NCBI RefSeq assembly: GCF_000202635.1
Contig: NC_015125.1
Span: 3,844,001-3,908,000, forward strand
From: Microbacterium testaceum StLB037
GTDB taxonomy: Bacteria > Actinomycetota > Actinomycetes > Actinomycetales > Microbacteriaceae
Reading direction: 5' to 3'
Length of the DNA: 64,000 nucleotides
The first letter of the stretch is position 1. The number at the start of each line of letters is the position of its first letter. The notes under the pieces were generated by a model. The model worked only from the letters and a program-made list of their open reading frames with translations. It was not told the DNA's origin and made no database searches. The position numbers were made by a program, and so were the translations under genes. Shown here one piece after another: positions 23,315 through 31,817 of this stretch.

Positions 23315-24079
23315 ATGGCATCCGTCCGCTATGTCGCGATCGGCGACTCGTTCACCGAAGGAGTCGGCGACGAACTCCCCGACGGCACCGTGCGAGGGTG
23401 GGCCGACCTCGCAGCCCAGGGATGGGCGGATGCCGCGGGCGAACCGATCCAGTATGCGAACCTCGCGATCCGCGGCAAGCTCATCCAGCCCATCGTCGAG
23501 CAGCAGCTCGAGCCGGCGCTGGCCCTGCGTCCGACGCACCTGTCCTTCAACGGCGGCGGGAACGACATGCTGCGCCCGCGGGCCGACCTCGAACGGATCG
23601 TCGGGTTCTTCGAGCACGTGCTGCGGCGCTGCGATGAGGAGGGCGTGCAGCTGATCGTCCTCTCAGGCGCGAACCCGTCCGCGGGGCTGCCGCTCGGGCG
23701 TGTGCTGCAGATGCGCGGTGATCGACTGTCCACAGCCGTCGAGGAGCGACTCGCCCCCCGCCCCGACGTCATCACGGCCTACAACTGGTTCGATCGCGAG
23801 CTCGCCGGGGGAGAGTTCTGGTCCGTCGATCGGTTGCACATGAACCCCCGGGGACACCACCGCGTCGCCGCGCGCGTCCTCCAGGCGGTCGGCCTGTCGG
23901 CCCCGCCCGAGTGGTGGCGACTGCGCGAGATCCCCGAGATCGAGCGCCTGAAGGGCTCCGCGTACTACCGCGAGCACGTCGCTCCCTGGGTGCGTCGGCG
24001 CCTCGCGGGTACCTCGTCGGGCGATGGTCGTGCTCCGAAGTTCGGCGGCGCGTGGGTGGAGCTCACCCCGGGCGGGTGA
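23315..24079 (+). CDS. SGNH/GDSL-family hydrolase (paralogue 1)
   Basis: 254 residues of esterase/lipase-like SGNH fold without a signal peptide. Block I is YVAIGDSFTEG with the nucleophile Ser, block II is NLAIRGK, block III is FNGGGNDM with the oxyanion Asn, and block V is SVDRLHMNPRGHHRVA with the catalytic Asp and His. It is clearly related along its whole length to the gene at 54857. The natural ester is unknown. It stands alone between an MFS gene and a lipoprotein gene with its own leaderless -10. Confidence 0.9.
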   Translation: MASVRYVAIGDSFTEGVGDELPDGTVRGWADLAAQGWADAAGEPIQYANLAIRGKLIQPIVEQQLEPALALRPTHLSFNGGGNDMLRPRADLERIVGFFEHVLRRCDEEGVQLIVLSGANPSAGLPLGRVLQMRGDRLSTAVEERLAPRPDVITAYNWFDRELAGGEFWSVDRLHMNPRGHHRVAARVLQAVGLSAPPEWWRLREIPEIERLKGSAYYREHVAPWVRRRLAGTSSGDGRAPKFGGAWVELTPGG

Positions 24080-24138
24080 GAGGCGATCGTTCCGGGTGCC
24101 GGGTACGCGACCCCCTGGCATTCCGGCATCCCCGTGCC

Positions 24139-24144
24139 TAGGAT
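24139..24144 (+). promoter_or_regulatory. Leaderless -10 box (TAGGAT) of a lipoprotein gene
   Basis: TAGGAT, six bases (CGCCCG), then ATG at 24151. Confidence 0.5.
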
Positions 24145-24150
24145 CGCCCG

Positions 24151-24657
24151 ATGTCCCCCTCGAACGCGCGCCTTCTTACCTTGTCCGGCACCGCGATCGC
24201 GCTCGGCACCCTGGCGGGGTGCACGGGTGCGGATGCGGAACCGCCCTCGGCCGTTCCTCTCACTCCCTCGCCGACGGTGCCGACGACGACCGCCCCTCCG
24301 ACGCCCGATCCGTGGGCCGGGTACTTCGACGACGAGGTCGCCGACGCCGAGGTGGGGGAGTACCTCTGGCAGTCATGGGGGACGTTCGGCGACAGCGGTC
24401 GTGTGGCTCCCCACCGCAGCGACAACCAGACGATCGATCCGGGCACCTACACAGTCACCCTCGAGTGCGCGGGTCCCGAGATGATGACCGGGCGCATCTC
24501 GACGTCGTCGGGGACGCCCGTGGTCGATCCTCTGTCCGTCTCGTGCATGGCCGCGACGCCCGTGCCGGTGGAGCTGTCCGAAAGGGGTCTCCTCGTCGAG
24601 CTCGACAGCGACCGTGCCCCCGGGGCGTTCCTCATCCGGGTGGCCGAGGTCGAGTAG
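24151..24657 (+). CDS. Putative lipoprotein, function unknown
   Basis: 168 residues. A lipoprotein signal peptide with lipobox LAGC (C24) predicts export, Lgt modification and membrane anchoring. A Pro/Thr-rich linker (about 30-50) precedes a small globular part with two cysteines (TLECAGPEM, VSCMAATP) that could form a disulfide. I do not recognise the family. It stands alone between the SGNH hydrolase and the SDR, which carry no hint of a role. Confidence 0.75.
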   Translation: MSPSNARLLTLSGTAIALGTLAGCTGADAEPPSAVPLTPSPTVPTTTAPPTPDPWAGYFDDEVADAEVGEYLWQSWGTFGDSGRVAPHRSDNQTIDPGTYTVTLECAGPEMMTGRISTSSGTPVVDPLSVSCMAATPVPVELSERGLLVELDSDRAPGAFLIRVAEVE

Positions 24658-24745
24658 TCGCGCGATCGATCACGCGACGGGCGCGGGTTCTCGGAACCGC
24701 CCCGATTCATAGCATCCGGACAACCGCACCCACGACAATGGCCCC

Positions 24746-25549
24746 ATGACAACTGCACTCGTCACCGGCACCTCCAGCGGCATCGGCCTCCACACCGCGA
24801 TCGGCCTCGCGCGAACGGGCGTCCAGGTCATCGCCACCGTCCGCGACACGAGTCGAGCCGATGCGCTCCGTGCGGCCGCCGCGACGGCGGGGGTCGAGCT
24901 CGACATCCGTGCCCTCGACGTCACCGACGCCGCCGGCGCGCGCGACCTCGTAACAGACGCGGGGCCGCTCGACATCCTCGTGAACAACGCGGGCCGGGGC
25001 GCCGTGGGCACCCTGGAGCAGCTCACCGACGAGGATCTCCAGGCGCAGCTCGATACGAACTACCTCTCGGTCGCCCGACTCACCCGCCTGGTCCTCCCCG
25101 GCATGCGCGAGCGGGGGAGCGGTCGCATCGTCACCGTCACGAGCGTCGGGGGAGCCGTGGGCCAGCCGTTCTCCGACGCGTACTGCGCCGCGAAGTTCGC
25201 CGTCGAGGGGCTGATGCAGTCCCTCGCCCCCGTGGTCGCCCCCTTCGGCATCGACGTGTCGATCGTCGAGCCCGGTGCCGTCGCGTCGTCGTTCACCGCC
25301 TCGGTCGAGCGGGCGGAACCGGGACCCTATGCCGCTCTCCAGCAGGCGTACCTGGACCGGGCGGCGACTTCGTTCGCGAGTGCGCAGTCGGCGGAGGATG
25401 CCGCGGAGACCGTCGTCGAGGCGGCCGTCACCGATGCGCCACGGTTCCGGTGGCAGACCTCGGAGTCCGCGCTGCGGTTCGCGGGTCTCTCCCTCGCCGA
25501 CCTCAGCGGCTCGCGCGTGCTGGACGTGACCTCGCACTGGGTGCGCTGA
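24746..25549 (+). CDS. Short-chain dehydrogenase/reductase
   Basis: 267 residues, classical SDR. It has the cofactor motif TGTSSGIG near the N-terminus, NNAG (LDILVNNAGRG), an active-site Ser in TVTSVGGAVG and the YxxxK pair in YCAAKFA. The Arg after the second strand (TVRDTSR) hints at NADP(H). The substrate is unknown. GACAAT (24734-24739) lies six bases before the ATG, fitting the leaderless layout seen in neighbours. Confidence 0.9.
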   Translation: MTTALVTGTSSGIGLHTAIGLARTGVQVIATVRDTSRADALRAAAATAGVELDIRALDVTDAAGARDLVTDAGPLDILVNNAGRGAVGTLEQLTDEDLQAQLDTNYLSVARLTRLVLPGMRERGSGRIVTVTSVGGAVGQPFSDAYCAAKFAVEGLMQSLAPVVAPFGIDVSIVEPGAVASSFTASVERAEPGPYAALQQAYLDRAATSFASAQSAEDAAETVVEAAVTDAPRFRWQTSESALRFAGLSLADLSGSRVLDVTSHWVR

Positions 25550-25555
25550 CCAGTC

Positions 25556-25585
25556 CCCGGGCGGCGCCGCACGCCGCCGCCCGGG
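25556..25585 (+). terminator. Bidirectional hairpin between convergent genes
   Basis: An 11-bp GC stem (25556-25566 with 25575-25585) and an eight-base loop lie between the stops of the SDR (+) and the transglutaminase-like gene (-), placed to end both transcripts. Confidence 0.65.
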
Positions 25586-25591
25586 CCGGCG

Positions 25592-27844
25592 TCACGGCGT
25601 CGCGTAGTCGGCGATCCGGTTGTCCACCATCCAGTCGTTCGACTCGGTACGGGTCGCCGAGCCGGTGAACTGCGCATCCGAGATCATCAGGTACTCCGTC
25701 GGGTCCCCGCCGTCGTTCCACGTCGGATCGACCGCGAGCCACTTCCCGTCCACCTGGACCTTGTTCCATGCGTGTCCGCCCCCGTCGAGCACGTCGCCGG
25801 TGACGACGACGGACGGGACGCCCGCGGCATCCATCAGGGCCTTGTAGGCGGCGGCGTAGCTCGCGCACACACCGGTGTTGCCGTTCTCCGACAGCAGCAC
25901 GCCGCTCGGGTCCCACGCGTGCGCGAATCCGGACGGGAACCCGAGGGTCGCCTTGCCCGCCTCGAGGGCAGCCTTGTCGTAGCTCGCGGTGTCGACGAGC
26001 CACTGGTTCAGAGCGCTGGCCTTGTCCGCCGCGCTCATGTCGGACGTCGTGACCTTCGCGACGGCATCTCCCACGACGGAGGCGATCTCGCCCTGCAACC
26101 GCTTCGTCGTCTCCGCGTCGTTCGCATAGCTGACGTAGACGATGTCGCCCTTCACGGTGTACCCGCGATAGCCGAGCACATAGGGGTTCTGGTAGACCGC
26201 TTCGCCGATCGCGTCGCTGAGCTCCGGCATCCCGGCGCGATCCACATAGGCCGAGACGTCGATCGCGTCTTCGCGCGCGACGAGGTTCGCGGCGAGGTAT
26301 CTCGTGAACTCATCGGTGCCGGAAACGGGGTAGTCGACATCGGGTGCCGTGGTCGACGGTGTGTACTGGCTGGGATCGCCCTGGATGGGCGCGGAGATCG
26401 TCGTGACCTGGGGGAGTCCTGTCGTGGGCAGCTCGGCCTTCACCCGCTCGTTGAAGGCGTTGATCTGCGCTTTCGCCGCGTCGACGTCCCTGACCGTGAG
26501 GTACATCGGCCATCCGAGACCGGTGCCCAGCCCGCTCAGGTGCATCCGCACGCCTTCTTTCTGCAGGGCCACGTCATCGGGGTCGATGTAGGCCGCCGTC
26601 TGGCGCGTCGCCCCGTCCACGGACGTGAAGAAGAAGCGGGTCGAGATCTTGTCGAGAGAGTCGACGATCTGCCCGTTGGGGAACTGCTGCTTCTTGAGGT
26701 AGAGCGGAATCTCCTGGGGGAGGGACGCCGCAACGGTGTTGGCATCGGTCGGCTGCATCGCCGAGAAGCCCGTCCCGTCCGTGGCGATCACACCGTACTC
26801 GTACTCGCTCGTGTCGTTGTCGAGCGCGTTCACGGCCCCGCCGTTATCTGCCTGCCCCTCGATCTCGGCGGCGCTCCACATCGCGTACGTCCGAAGGCCC
26901 TGGTTCTGCTCCTGCTCCACCGTCTCGCGCTCGCCGGAGAAGGGATCCCTGATCGGGGGAGACCACGTCGGAACCTTCGTCGAGCCGACCAGCCACACCT
27001 GCCGGCGCTCGCCGTCCCACGACGACACCGCGACGAGGTACTCCGTCGCTCCCGGCACCGGGTCCCACGACATCTGGAGAGTGCCGTTGGGATTGACGCC
27101 GTAGTTCACCTGCGGCATCGCCAGCGCCCGCGCCACCCGGAAGGGGTGCACGATCGGCTTTTCGAGCGGATTCCCGGCCTTGTCGAGTTTCTGCACGAGG
27201 TAATACGTGTCGTGCACGCCCCACGCCGAGCGGCCGCCGTTGATCTCGAACTCGCGGTCGTCGGGATTGTCGATCGTGTCCGTTTCCCAGTGGAACCGGA
27301 GATGGGAGGCGCCGAGCCCCGGCCCGATCTCCACGTCGCGGTCGTACTGGTGCGCGGTGTAGTCGGCGTGATGGGTCAGGCTGGAATCCGTGAACAGCTC
27401 GAACGCGAAAGACGTGTCGCGTTGGTCGCCGTTCTCGGCGGCCTTCGCATCGAGGTCGTAATCGGCGGGGAAGGTGAATGTCTGGTTCATATCGACGTTG
27501 TCCTGAAGCGGCGCCCACGCATAGGGCCAGTCGTCCTGCGTGGTGAGCTGAGGTCCCGTCAAGGCGGGTAGGCCCCACGCGAAGAACGCCGCCACGGCGA
27601 CGACGACCGCGGAGAACCCGCCCACGAGACCGACGATGAGGCCGGTGCGGCGCTTCTTCGGCGGATTCTGGGCATCCCCGGTCGCCGCCGCGACGCCGGG
27701 CTGAGCGCCCGCCGCGTTGTCAGCGGAGACCAGGGGGTGGATGTGCTCCGTCCATCGCCCGTCGCGCCAGTAGCGCAGCTGCGTGCCCGGGCTGCCGGGA
27801 TCGGGATACCAACCGTCGGGAGGCGCAGCGTCGCTCATCGTCAT
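25592..27844 (-). CDS. Membrane-anchored DUF2510-transglutaminase-like protein
   Basis: About 750 residues. The N-terminus has a DUF2510-type motif (PPDGWYPDPGSPGTQLRYWRDGRWTEH), then one transmembrane helix (GLIVGLVGGFSAVVVAVAAF), then a long extracytoplasmic part with fibronectin-like beta segments. The C-terminal transglutaminase-like domain shows the papain-type triad: Cys in NTGVCASYAAAYKALM, His in GGGHAWNKVQ, Asp in AVDPTWND. Such surface proteins may cleave or crosslink cell-wall or secreted proteins; no substrate is visible. I chose ATG 27844 (GGAAG six bases upstream); ATG 27838 and TTG 27865 are alternatives. Confidence 0.82.
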   Translation of the reverse strand: MTMSDAAPPDGWYPDPGSPGTQLRYWRDGRWTEHIHPLVSADNAAGAQPGVAAATGDAQNPPKKRRTGLIVGLVGGFSAVVVAVAAFFAWGLPALTGPQLTTQDDWPYAWAPLQDNVDMNQTFTFPADYDLDAKAAENGDQRDTSFAFELFTDSSLTHHADYTAHQYDRDVEIGPGLGASHLRFHWETDTIDNPDDREFEINGGRSAWGVHDTYYLVQKLDKAGNPLEKPIVHPFRVARALAMPQVNYGVNPNGTLQMSWDPVPGATEYLVAVSSWDGERRQVWLVGSTKVPTWSPPIRDPFSGERETVEQEQNQGLRTYAMWSAAEIEGQADNGGAVNALDNDTSEYEYGVIATDGTGFSAMQPTDANTVAASLPQEIPLYLKKQQFPNGQIVDSLDKISTRFFFTSVDGATRQTAAYIDPDDVALQKEGVRMHLSGLGTGLGWPMYLTVRDVDAAKAQINAFNERVKAELPTTGLPQVTTISAPIQGDPSQYTPSTTAPDVDYPVSGTDEFTRYLAANLVAREDAIDVSAYVDRAGMPELSDAIGEAVYQNPYVLGYRGYTVKGDIVYVSYANDAETTKRLQGEIASVVGDAVAKVTTSDMSAADKASALNQWLVDTASYDKAALEAGKATLGFPSGFAHAWDPSGVLLSENGNTGVCASYAAAYKALMDAAGVPSVVVTGDVLDGGGHAWNKVQVDGKWLAVDPTWNDGGDPTEYLMISDAQFTGSATRTESNDWMVDNRIADYATP

Positions 27845-28266
27845 CCGTTTCTTCCGTCTGTACAAAGGCCCGCCGTATTGTACGAAATCGGCGTGAATGG
27901 CGATGAGGACTTGAACCGTGCGCGTCTCTCGTTCTTTCTCCTGAGCCTTTCCGATTTCGCACGGGAACGCGTCTGCGGGACGGGTACCGGCCGTCGTCCT
28001 GACGGCATCCCGCTCGAGCAGGACCCGCGGTGGGAGGAGGGCGACTCCCGTTCAAACTGACATAATGTGCATTATCGGCTTACCCGCGAAGCGCTGAGAG
28101 AGCATCCCTGTTCGCTGGGAGACCGGGCGATCACGCCAGAAGCGCCGCATTATCTCCCTCGCGCCGCGACCGCACCACCCCCGGTTTCGGTCACCCCGGC
28201 GCGCGTACGTTCCGAAGAGGGAAAGGTGCCACGCGCACGTCCCACATCGACGAACCGAAGGACCTG
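27845..28266. other. 422-base divergent intergenic region without a supported gene
   Basis: It separates the transglutaminase-like gene (-) from the kinase (+). It holds a TACAAT candidate -10 on the minus strand (27882 down to 27877) and an AT-rich palindrome at 28062-28075. Open frames on the plus strand have no ribosome site or family resemblance, so I call none. The kinase start has GAAGGA upstream. Confidence 0.5.
28062..28075 (+). promoter_or_regulatory. AT-rich palindrome, candidate operator
   Basis: ATAATG-TG-CATTAT, a perfect 6+2+6 inverted repeat, about 190 bases before the kinase and about 220 from the divergent gene. Twelve of its 14 bases being A, T or in symmetric pairs is striking in DNA this GC-rich. 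It contains CATAAT, so it may overlay a -10 element. The binding protein is unknown. Confidence 0.45.
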
Positions 28267-29445
28267 ATGAGCCAGTCGATCGACGCCGCGATTCCGCACA
28301 CCGGCGACACGCTCGGCGGCCGCTACATCCTCTCCGAACGCGTCGGCGCTGGCGGCATGGGACGCGTCTTCCGCGCACGCGACACGGTGCTCGGGCGTGA
28401 CGTCGCGATCAAGCTCTTCCACACCGATCGTGCCGCGGATTCCGAGCCGTCGCGGCGCCTCGCCGAGGCACGCGTCCTGGCCGCGTTCGACCACCCGTCG
28501 CTGGTCACGCTCTACGACGCGCGTCTGGACGGCGGCGATCACATCTACCTCGTCATGGAGTTCGTCGACGGGCCCTCTCTCCAGCGCCGGATCGAGCAGG
28601 ACGCGCTCGAACCCGCGTTCGTCGCCACCCTCCTCGCCGATCTCGCCCGGGGTCTCGCCGCGGTGCATGCCACCGGAGTCGTCCACCGCGACGTCAAGCC
28701 GTCGAACGTGCTCCTCCGCCCCACGCGACACTCCCCGTACGGCTTCGAGGCGGTGCTCGCCGACTTCGGCGTCGCCCACCTCGTCGACGCCGCCCGCCTG
28801 ACCACCCCGGGGACCGTGATCGGAACGGCCGCGTACCTCGCACCCGAGCAGGTCCGCGGCGAGGCTCCTCGTCCCGCCTCCGACATCTACGCGCTCGGCC
28901 TCCTGACCATCGAGGCGCTGACGCGCTTGCATCCCTACGGTGGCGGCACGCTGCAGGAGACGGTCTTGGCGCGCCTCTCGCGTACCCCGTCGATCCCCGC
29001 TTCCCTCGGGCGCGAATGGTCGTCGCTTCTCGTCGCGATGACCTCCTTCGACCCGTCCGACCGCCCCGACGCGTCCGTCGTCGCGGAACGGGCGACGGCG
29101 CTGGCCCACGTCGCACAGACGGAGATCCCGGATGCCGCTGACCTCGACGTCCTCGACCTCCTCGGCCTCGAGACGGCTCCCTGGAGCCTGCTCCCCGACG
29201 CCGAGAACGTCCCCGAGGACGCACCCCCGACCCGCGTCGCGCGGAAGCGCTCCGTGCCCCGCAGACGGCCCGCGATCCGGGCATCCTGGCTGGGTGCCGC
29301 CGCCCTCGCCGTCGCACTCATCATCGGAGGGCACGTCGTGGCCCTTTCCGTCTTCGCGCCCCGTCAGCAGGTGACCGAGATCGCTCCGTCCCCCGCGCAC
29401 AGCGCGCCGGCCGCACAGCAGGTCGCGGTCTCCGGCTCGCGCTGA
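28267..29445 (+). CDS. Transmembrane Ser/Thr protein kinase (Hanks type)
   Basis: 392 residues. The kinase domain shows the glycine loop GAGGMGRV (27-34), ATP lysine K49 (VAIKLF), catalytic HRDVKPSN with D142, and the magnesium aspartate D166 in ADFG. The APE region is APEQVRGE. A transmembrane helix at about 340-362 is followed by only about 30 external residues, so there are no PASTA repeats and no obvious sensor. This differs from PknB. The 3' end carries a terminator that overlaps the stop. The adjacent convergent lipoprotein is not a proven partner. Confidence 0.92.
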   Translation: MSQSIDAAIPHTGDTLGGRYILSERVGAGGMGRVFRARDTVLGRDVAIKLFHTDRAADSEPSRRLAEARVLAAFDHPSLVTLYDARLDGGDHIYLVMEFVDGPSLQRRIEQDALEPAFVATLLADLARGLAAVHATGVVHRDVKPSNVLLRPTRHSPYGFEAVLADFGVAHLVDAARLTTPGTVIGTAAYLAPEQVRGEAPRPASDIYALGLLTIEALTRLHPYGGGTLQETVLARLSRTPSIPASLGREWSSLLVAMTSFDPSDRPDASVVAERATALAHVAQTEIPDAADLDVLDLLGLETAPWSLLPDAENVPEDAPPTRVARKRSVPRRRPAIRASWLGAAALAVALIIGGHVVALSVFAPRQQVTEIAPSPAHSAPAAQQVAVSGSR

Positions 29446-29464
29446 CGCGCCGGAGACCGCGACC
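29421..29464 (+). terminator. Hairpin spanning the kinase stop codon
   Basis: A perfect 16-bp stem (29421-29436 with 29449-29464), with the TGA stop (29443-29445) inside the 12-base loop. The left arm encodes the last kinase residues. It sits between convergent genes and can serve both strands. Confidence 0.8.
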
Positions 29465-29468
29465 TCGC

Positions 29469-30014
29469 TCAGCGCATGACGAGCGTCTGCGTGCGCAGGC
29501 CCAGCTTCTGCGCGGAGTTCATCGCCGCGCCGTCGGCGACCATCGCCCAGTTCTCCCCGAGCAGGTAGCTCGTGACCTCGCCGCCCTTGACGACAGTCTG
29601 GGCGTCGAACCACTTCTGCGCCTCGTCGGCGGTCGCGAACACCGCGATCGTCTGGGTTCGACCGGACACCCCGGCACAGTCGACGGAAGAGGTGGCGATC
29701 GACAGGCCGGAGTCCGTCGGGTTGGCGCACGTGCCGCCCGCCGCGACGAACGCGTCGGCGACCGCCTGTGCCGTGTCGAAGCTCGAGGCGTTCGCGTCGT
29801 CGATGTCCCCGGCGTAATCGTCGAGATCCTCGTCGATGTCGTCGTCGGAGTCGCCGTCATCCGTCTTCGCGCTCGACGACGGTGCGGCCTTCGCCGTGTC
29901 GTCCCCCGTCGTCGGTGCCGGGCTCGAGCAGCCTGTCAGGCCGAACGCGGCCGCGGCCACGATGATCGATGCACCCAGCGCCCAGGGCGCCCTCTTCTCC
30001 CGCAACATGCGCAC
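29469..30014 (-). CDS. Putative lipoprotein with acidic linker
   Basis: 181 residues. The signal peptide ends in lipobox LTGC (C29). A Ser/Ala linker and a very acidic stretch (SDDDIDEDLDDYAGDIDD) lead to a globular C-terminal half with two cysteines (GGTCANP, VDCAGVS) that could pair. I do not recognise the family. GTG 30014 has GAGGA six bases upstream and is preferred over ATG 30008. It converges on the kinase gene. Confidence 0.72.
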   Translation of the reverse strand: MRMLREKRAPWALGASIIVAAAAFGLTGCSSPAPTTGDDTAKAAPSSSAKTDDGDSDDDIDEDLDDYAGDIDDANASSFDTAQAVADAFVAAGGTCANPTDSGLSIATSSVDCAGVSGRTQTIAVFATADEAQKWFDAQTVVKGGEVTSYLLGENWAMVADGAAMNSAQKLGLRTQTLVMR

Positions 30015-30143
30015 GTGTTTTCCTCTCGGTGGTGAACGAGCCGCGGATTCTCCCCGATTCGCGGCCGTGAGCCGATGCTATCGGCGGCGCGACCATGCTC
30101 CCGGCGGCCCCCGTGTAACGATTCGATCGCGCGACGAGCGCAC

Positions 30144-30149
30144 TATTCT
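30144..30149 (+). promoter_or_regulatory. Leaderless -10 box (TATTCT) before the AEC leader ORF
   Basis: TATTCT, seven bases (CGGAGGG), then ATG at 30157, the start of a 14-codon ORF and not of the carrier gene itself. Confidence 0.5.
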
Positions 30150-30156
30150 CGGAGGG

Positions 30157-30201
30157 ATGCCTTCCCTCGCCCCCGCGCCCTCTCCCCTGTTCCGCGCGTG
30201 A
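30157..30201 (+). CDS. 14-residue leader peptide (MPSLAPAPSPLFRA) upstream of the AEC carrier
   Basis: A tiny ORF with a start codon at leaderless spacing from TATTCT, and its TGA overlapping the GTG of the carrier (GTGA). Four prolines in nine residues (PSLAPAPSP) could slow ribosomes. It may load ribosomes for the carrier by termination-reinitiation or regulate it. Evidence is positional only; the alternative is that it is a by-product of a longer untranslated leader. Confidence 0.4.
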   Translation: MPSLAPAPSPLFRA

Positions 30202-31127
30202 CCGGTGTCCTGACCGGCTTCGCGGTCGTCGGGCTCGCGGTCGTCGTCGGCTACGTGATCGCCCGTATCGACCTGCTCGGTCCGCACGCGCGGCACGTCC
30301 TCAGTCGCCTGACGTTCTTCGTCCTGTCCCCGTTCCTGCTGTTCACCGTGCTGGCGACGGCCGACGTCGCCACCCTGTTCTCGGCGCTCCTGCCCGTGTC
30401 GATGATCACCGCGGCCGTCATCATCGGCGTCTACGCCCTCGTCTCGGCCGTCATCCTGAAACGTCGCGTCGGCGAGACGGTGATCGGTGCGCTGTCGGCG
30501 GGTCAGGTGAACAGCAACAACATCGGCATCCCGATCTCGCTCTACATGCTGGGCAATGCGGCGTACTCCGCCCCCGTCATCCTCTTCCAGTTGCTGGTGC
30601 TCATGCCCATCGCGCTGTCGGTCCTGGATGCCGCGACCTCGGGCTCGCGTTCGCCCTGGCGCATCCTCCGGCAGACGGCGAAGAACCCGATGCTCATCGG
30701 CTCGGCGCTCGGCGTCCTCGTCGCGGTGCTCGGAATCGACCTCCCGCCGATCGTGTTCGACCCGCTGCACCTCATCGCCGGCGCGTGCGTCCCGGTGCTG
30801 CTGATGTCGTACGGCATGTCCCTCTACGGACAGCGCGTGCTCACCGAGCCGGGCCGCCGCCTCGACGTGATCATCGCCTCCGCACTGAAGCTCGTGGCGA
30901 TGCCCGCTCTCGCCTGGCTGATCGCCACGTGGTTCGGGCTGCCCGCCGAGCAGGTGTTCATCGTCGTCGTCCTCGCCGCGCTCCCGACCGCGCAGAACGT
31001 CTTCAACTTCGCCCAGCGCTACGGTGTGGGCGAGATCCTCTCCCGGGACGTCGTGTTCATCTCGACGATCGGATGCCTCCCCGTGCTGTTCACGGTCGCG
31101 CTGCTGCTGGACCACTCCCCCGCGTGA
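30198..31127 (+). CDS. AEC-family (auxin efflux carrier-like) permease
   Basis: 309 residues with about ten transmembrane helices in two halves. The N-terminal helix GVLTGFAVVGLAVVVGYVIARIDLLG and the conserved crossover SAGQVNSNNIGIPISLYMLGN are typical of bacterial AEC permeases, which move organic acids or amino acids by an elevator mechanism. The C-terminal crossover is LPTAQNVFNFAQRYG. The substrate is unknown. The GTG at 30198 begins the homologous region and overlaps the leader ORF stop. Confidence 0.85.
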   Translation: MTGVLTGFAVVGLAVVVGYVIARIDLLGPHARHVLSRLTFFVLSPFLLFTVLATADVATLFSALLPVSMITAAVIIGVYALVSAVILKRRVGETVIGALSAGQVNSNNIGIPISLYMLGNAAYSAPVILFQLLVLMPIALSVLDAATSGSRSPWRILRQTAKNPMLIGSALGVLVAVLGIDLPPIVFDPLHLIAGACVPVLLMSYGMSLYGQRVLTEPGRRLDVIIASALKLVAMPALAWLIATWFGLPAEQVFIVVVLAALPTAQNVFNFAQRYGVGEILSRDVVFISTIGCLPVLFTVALLLDHSPA

Positions 31128-31169
31128 CCGACCGCGACGCCACGTTGGCGTGAGTCTCACCCTCGGGTC

Positions 31170-31175
31170 TAAGGT
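31170..31175 (+). promoter_or_regulatory. Candidate promoter -10 (TAAGGT) of hdeD-like gene
   Basis: TAAGGT with TTGGCG 19 bases upstream (31145-31150). A 5' leader of about 30 bases carries the ribosome site GAAAGG (31201-31206). Confidence 0.4.
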
Positions 31176-31212
31176 GAGCACTGTTCTCAGCTTTCACTCA
31201 GAAAGGCTCGCC

Positions 31213-31764
31213 ATGTCGCCCTCGTCCACGACCAGCCCCGCCGTTGGAGCCGTTCGCACCGCACTCGGCATCAGCGGCGCGCTGTCACTCGTCATCGGTC
31301 TGCTGATCCTCATCTGGCCGGGCCGCACCGCCGAGATCGCCGTCGGCATCATCTCGGTCTACGTCATCATCGCGGGTCTCGTGAACATCGCGATCGGCCT
31401 GTTCTGGCGCTCCGGCTGGACACGCATCGGCTACATCGCCCTCGGCGTCCTCTTCATCGTCGCCGGCGTCTTCTCGTTCGCCAACCTCTCGGCCACGACG
31501 GCCTGGTTCGGCGTGTTCATCGGCACGCTCGTCGGCATCCTCTGGATCATCGAGGGCGTCGTGTCGCTCACCACCGTCGGCCACGGATCGAAGGCGCGGG
31601 CGTGGACGATCTTCTTCGCGATCGTGAGCATCCTCGCCGGCGTCGTGCTGCTGTTCTCGCCGCTCCTCGGCGCGGTCACCCTCTTCCTGCTCATCGGCAT
31701 CTCGCTCGTGATCCTCGGCGTCTTCCAGATCGTCCGGGCGATCCAGTTCGGCAAGGCCGCGTAA
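31213..31764 (+). CDS. HdeD/DUF308 family membrane protein
   Basis: 183 residues with six hydrophobic helices arranged as three pairs, each like LVIGLLILIWPGRTAEIAVGII or LAGVVLLFSPLLGAVTLFLLIG; the WPG and SPL turns are the DUF308 repeat hallmark. The family is named for E. coli HdeD of the acid-resistance island, but the activity is unknown and most actinobacterial members are unstudied. The ATG at 31213 has GAAAGG six bases upstream; the reading frame upstream is open but unsupported. Confidence 0.85.
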   Translation: MSPSSTTSPAVGAVRTALGISGALSLVIGLLILIWPGRTAEIAVGIISVYVIIAGLVNIAIGLFWRSGWTRIGYIALGVLFIVAGVFSFANLSATTAWFGVFIGTLVGILWIIEGVVSLTTVGHGSKARAWTIFFAIVSILAGVVLLFSPLLGAVTLFLLIGISLVILGVFQIVRAIQFGKAA

Positions 31765-31767
31765 GCG

Positions 31768-31817
31768 GACACGAGAAAGGGACCGGATGCCATGGCATCC
31801 GGTCCCTTTCTCGTGTC
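31768..31817 (+). terminator. Perfect 50-base palindrome, bidirectional terminator
   Basis: Two 25-base arms with no mismatch, centred at GCCATGGC (31789-31796), starting four bases after the HdeD stop. The right arm ends inside the last codon or stop of the convergent S9 peptidase gene. Flanking A- and T-rich steps (GAGAAAGG/CCTTTCTC) give weak U-runs in both directions. It also contains an inverted pair of GGATGCC. Confidence 0.85.

Noticed and set aside
28067..28267. 66-codon ORF ending at the kinase start
   Set aside because: No ribosome site, start codon inside the AT palindrome, composition unlike neighbours and no recognisable fold.
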